64,000 nucleotides of DNA, from assembly GCA_902729315.2 (NCBI GenBank), contig LR746280.1, forward strand, positions 1,480,501 to 1,544,500, read 5' to 3'. This document shows, one piece after another, positions 60,519-64,000 of the stretch. Position numbers and translations under genes: made by a program. The notes beneath the pieces are model-generated. The model was not told the origin of the DNA. It saw only the letters and a list, made by a program, of their open reading frames with translations, and searched no databases. This DNA comes from Spirodela intermedia. Lineage: Eukaryota; Streptophyta; Magnoliopsida; Alismatales; Araceae. Numbering within the stretch: position 1 is the stretch's first letter; each line of letters opens with the position of its first letter.

Positions 60519-60889
60519 CTAGATTATTGTTGGGTCAACGTCTATAGAGTCCATTCCTTTACTCAGCTCTTTCTGGAGCTGAAGCGCAGGGTTGACCCCG
60601 GTTCCACAGCTGAAGGTTCCCAGCTGGTGGAGGGTTCCTCCAGAGCAGCCGTACGAGTCAATTTCTGCAGGGATTTGACGATGCGGCATGAAGAGGCTCA
60701 CCTGATTCGGATAGAAGAAGCAGGTAACAAGTAATGGAACCTATTTTCGGATGAGAAAAACGGCAAGAAGATCGCCACCCAGAAACCAAGAACAGCTCAG
60801 AGGGTTATGGAAGGAGGTACCCTCCTCTTGGACACAGCGGTCAAAGAGTTGTCAGTTAACGAGACGTTCCACTGTCCCTTGTTGTAGGC
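60519..60889 (-). CDS. Possible terminal exons of an unrecognised gene
   Basis: Two minus-strand segments join in phase with good splice sites: 60889-60821 (acceptor CTTAG, donor GGTACC; 23 codons, AYNKGQWNVSLTDNSL...) and 60701-60519 (acceptor ATCAG; VSLFMPHRQIPAEIDSYGC... ending in TAG). The composition is protein-like, but I recognise no family. They may be alternative last exons of the NUMOD3-like gene upstream or the relic of another gene. An exon joining them to that gene was not found. Confidence 0.25.
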
Positions 60890-61469
60890 CTAAGCAAACA
60901 AGATCCTTCACTCTGCTCATCGGCCAGTCAGGCAGGCCAGTTGCTCGCTTCCCTCGACGTAAAAAGTTTCCTGCGGAGCACCAAGTGTGCACTGCAGCTG
61001 CTCCTAACTTGTCAGGATGTGCGATCTTCGAATCGGCCGCGACATTCACCAAAGTTACAGGAACCAGTTCCATATATCATCATTAAATACTCATTGAAAT
61101 TGGATCTTCAAGAGCAGGGTTTACAGAGGATAATTGGCAGATGGCTTATTACAGAGGAAGGAAGAAGTCAATATACAGATATGATTAGCTTCTCCCATCA
61201 CCAGCCGTTGACGACTTCTGATGGTAACTTGGTTCTTCGTCTTGAGATGATCAGCTCCTGAATCGATACAATCAGCAAACCCATCAGCCTCTCTGATCAG
61301 ATTCATAGCCCTTGCACAACCAAGGTGATGATTTCCGTTGGAGATGCATCTCATTGAATTTTCTGCAAAGAGTAGATGAAATTGTATTTTATCTAGTTCG
61401 AAAATTTTCATAGCTACAGACAGAGAGGCAGCAGTTTCACCTCTAAATCCTTTGCTTCTAAGCAGACAG
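60890..61469. other. 3' flank of the NUMOD3-like gene
   Basis: This is likely 3' UTR or intron. A minus-strand frame at 61121-61477 is open for 118 codons; a splice from VVQTD (donor near 61508) to an acceptor near 61370 would stay in frame, so an alternative C-terminus cannot be excluded. Confidence 0.35.
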
Positions 61470-63443
61470 TCAAACATCGTTTGATTGGGAAATTAGACAA
61501 ATACTGTCAGTTTGAACGACTCTTTGCTTCTTAATGGCCAGTATTCGATCAGCAAATGACACTGTTTGACGCATTTTTTCTCTCTTTACGAACTCTAAGT
61601 CCCATTTCTCAGCGACTGGTAGAACCTCAGCTCCCACTTCATGCTTAGGTTCGGGTTGTTCCAGTTGCTGCTTGCGATGGATCTGGAAATCAAACATACC
61701 CGATCACAACTTAAGCAAAGCCAGAAAAAGATTAAATAGTGTAGAAGGAACCAGGAAAACACATATCATTAAAGTCTGGAGCACATTTGCATGTTATCTT
61801 TGATCATCAATCATGTTAGAGAACCTCACCACAGAGGAAGTAGCACAAACAACTGTGGGCAGCTAAACCCATGACTCAAGACTGAGCGGCTCAAAACATC
61901 GACAAAATGGTGCCCTCCGATTTAACATCAAAGACAAGATGCTGCTTCTATTCTTCATCATACCCATGAAAAATTTCCGGGCTGGAAGAGTTGTGAGCTG
62001 ACTTTGCACAAGAAAAGCTAGTTTGAAGAATGTGTAGGTAAAAAGTTATTACTGAACTATAACCTTGAACTTGTGTTGATTTATCGAGATTTCAATGCAA
62101 ACAGCCTGGGATTACCTTGGTTAGTTTAGCCCGGAGTTTTGCATGCCTAGGGGCAGCCAGGACATTTTTCTTCTCCTCTGGTTGCTTGAGATCGCCCTTT
62201 GATCTTTTGCGTTTCACCTCATGATCGTCCTTTCTCTCTTGGTGATGCCTAACGGTTTTGTCTGACTTGGCCTTCAATGCTCTTTCTGCTCTTCGTTTCT
62301 CAATTTCCTTTTGCCTTTCCCTCTCAGTTTTCCATTGAAGATGTTGAATAAGTATGTCAGACTTCATCTTCTCATAGCTATCCCATTCCAATTCCTGTTG
62401 ATCGAGACTACCTTTCTGAGCTGCTTCTGCAACAGCCCCAGCCCAAGTCGAATAACATCCTTCTTGCAATATTTTGTTTTTCAAGCGTTCTTCCCAGATT
62501 TTTCTCAATGCCATGCCAATTTTGGCCTTGCTCTGATTACTGAAAACGTAAAAAATAAAAAAAAACACTTTGGTCATGCAAACAGGATGCCCACAATTTA
62601 ATGATTTATTTTATTGTGATTAGCACCCTACCAGTGAGTATCTAGAATGAAATACACGATAAAATCATTTTGCCGGAGGAGCTTCAACCGTACCTATGAA
62701 AGCGAGGGGATTCTGCCATTTTCCTCCGAACCTGCAAATTGAGGATGGAATAAACTTAAGAAAGATAGGCAAAAACACAACCACTTGGCAGATAACCATG
62801 GCCAACTGAAAAAAAACACAAGATTAATGTTTCCATGGCATCACCTTGGGGTCTCTTAAAGCCTCTATGGTTCTTCTTCTAATTCGCTCCCTTGTCTCTA
62901 TATGTAAGGGGAATCAATCAATAAATTTTTATAAGACATATCAGCCAACGGTAAAGCGATAAGCAACATTAAACCTTACCTGGGCTATGCTGCCGCCCTT
63001 TATTCCAAGGAACTTTCCCTTTATTTGCTAGACCAATCTTTTGCCTTCTCTGTATTTCAACCTCACGTTTAATCACTCTCTTTTTGGTAGGCCTGGATGT
63101 TCTGAGTGACTCATCATGTATACCCCTGTCAGGAAAAGCAAACAGATGGCTTGCTTCATGGTCCCCTAATTCATCCGCCCAGGTACCGATTTGAAGCTGA
63201 GATTCCTCTACACTCATCTGAGGCACACTGTATTCAAATGACACCTCATCTGCTGATGACTGCACCATTCCGCGAAAGTGGTCTTTCGGAATGGAATGCA
63301 ATAAGGAAAATGATCGAGCTCTTCTCTTCACAACAACTTGATAAAGTAGAACCAAAGGCAGTTGCTGAAAATGTATGCTGCTCATCAAGTGCCCTGAGTA
63401 ACTAGCAGGCGAAGAGGCAAATGACGAATAAAGCATTGATTTC
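61470..63443 (-). CDS. Nuclear-encoded protein with NUMOD3-like module; 5' end uncertain
   Basis: Five coding exons: 63443-62980 (acceptor TGAACAG; first in-exon ATG 63436), 62897-62845, 62731-62694, 62539-62116, 61682-61470 (TGA). From that ATG the product is 394 aa. Residues about 130-200 carry a NUMOD3-like signature, RRQKIGLANKGKVPWNKG then HSPETRERIRRRTIEAL, followed by a partial repeat SKAKIGMALRKIWEERL. NUMOD3 is a small DNA-binding module of homing endonucleases; no GIY-YIG or HNH nuclease domain is visible here. The middle is a Lys/Glu/Arg-rich coiled coil with a basic cluster (VKRKRSKGDLK) that could be a nuclear signal. The end includes EKWDLEFVKREKMRQTVSFADRI. Similar plant proteins exist (Arabidopsis At1g53800-like, from memory) without known function. 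A candidate upstream exon (63768-63683) splices in frame. Confidence 0.75.
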
Positions 63444-63682
63444 CTGTTCAAACAATGATGCATTATACACAATATCTAGGTAATCATTGCACAAAAGATT
63501 TTCATCACGATATAACACATTTTTTTCACCGCCATACAAAGTTTTTGTAAATTTTATTAGCGCAAGAATAACAGAAAGGGATGATTTCTTCAAGAGGATT
63601 GCGCCGTAAGATTTTCAGTGTCCCAATACCGTGCCAATAGAAAAGAAAAATGAGGGAACAACCCCAATGAAAATGTTCTTAC

Positions 63683-63768
63683 CTGAACAACGTTTGCAAG
63701 GAGACAATCTCCAAAAGAATGTGTAATTTAATTATTTTCCTAATTTGGTAGATTCCGTTTAAGTCTAC
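63683..63768 (-). CDS. Candidate upstream exon of the NUMOD3-like gene
   Basis: The minus strand shows acceptor CAGCCCAG, an 86-nt open segment (VDLNGIYQIRK... ending LQTLF plus two bases) and donor GTAAGA. It joins in phase to the exon at 63443. It may be coding or 5' UTR; the true gene start would then be beyond the window. The remaining bases to 64000 show nothing. Confidence 0.35.
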
Positions 63769-64000
63769 CTGGGCTGTGACACGACAGATATATTTTCACA
63801 AAATAGTCTTGATAGTTGGGAAGGAAAATAATGACATTTTATTTCATATCACATTATCATTGTTAAAACCAAAATTGTGGTCAAATAATAACTTTATCTC
63901 ACCAAATTTGACGAAATAAGTAAAGTCACGGTTCCATAAAACAATGGTGAGAGAATGCTAACAAATTAACTGTGACAAGAGGGTGATGAAGTCGACTGAC

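Overview
This window is nuclear DNA from a flowering plant. Genes have many short exons with GT/AG introns, and the products are plant-specific: two DYW-type PPR editing-factor-like proteins, a PYR/PYL/RCAR abscisic-acid receptor, an FT-type florigen and a VQ protein. The intergenic DNA is unusually rich in GA/CT microsatellites. Several 5' exons and the PPR genes are very GC-rich, while the introns and the long kinase gene are AT-rich. That contrast would suit a non-grass monocot or an early-diverging angiosperm, but I cannot name the species.

Layout: (1) 2-1327 (+), 3' end of a PPR-DYW gene like Arabidopsis At4g01030. (2) 2213-3356 (-), ABA receptor of the PYL8/9 type. (3) 4103-9237 (-), DEAD-box RNA helicase of the RH26/RH31 group. 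(4) 10138-12611 (+), type I membrane protein of unknown function. (5) 12705-15260 (-), intronless PPR-DYW protein, EMB2261 (At3g49170) type, preceded by a dense array of TGGGCC site II motifs. (6) 16011-26821 (-), 19-exon long-chain acyl-CoA synthetase of the LACS4 type. (7) 28097-31406 (-), SFT2-like Golgi membrane protein. (8) 32628-35822 (+), cytosolic NADP-isocitrate dehydrogenase. (9) 38885-40557 (-), FT-type PEBP (florigen). (10) 45909-46202 (+), small VQ-motif protein. (11) 46854-59662 (-), SCYL2 pseudokinase with a solo LTR and a decayed LINE in its introns. (12) about 61470-63443 (-), a nuclear protein with a NUMOD3-like module, probably continuing past the right edge.

I built the exon structures by hand from splice consensus, reading-frame continuity across every junction and remembered family sequences. 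Phase closes for all the complete genes: 190 aa PYL, 875 aa helicase, 339 aa membrane protein, 851 aa PPR, 656 aa LACS, 168 aa SFT2, 414 aa ICDH, 174 aa FT, 97 aa VQ and 899 aa SCYL2. No alignment or database search was run.

This is an ordinary collection of unrelated housekeeping and regulatory genes, not an operon-like system. The more unusual signals are the non-genic ones: the TGGGCC array with a 16-bp palindrome and a duplicated block, CT tracts in the promoter and two introns of the florigen gene, a strong hairpin and a 71-bp tandem duplication between ICDH and FT, a solo LTR, and possible orphan exons near 60.5-60.9 kb. Among the proteins, the NUMOD3-like protein and the degenerate SCYL2 catalytic loop deserve a closer look.
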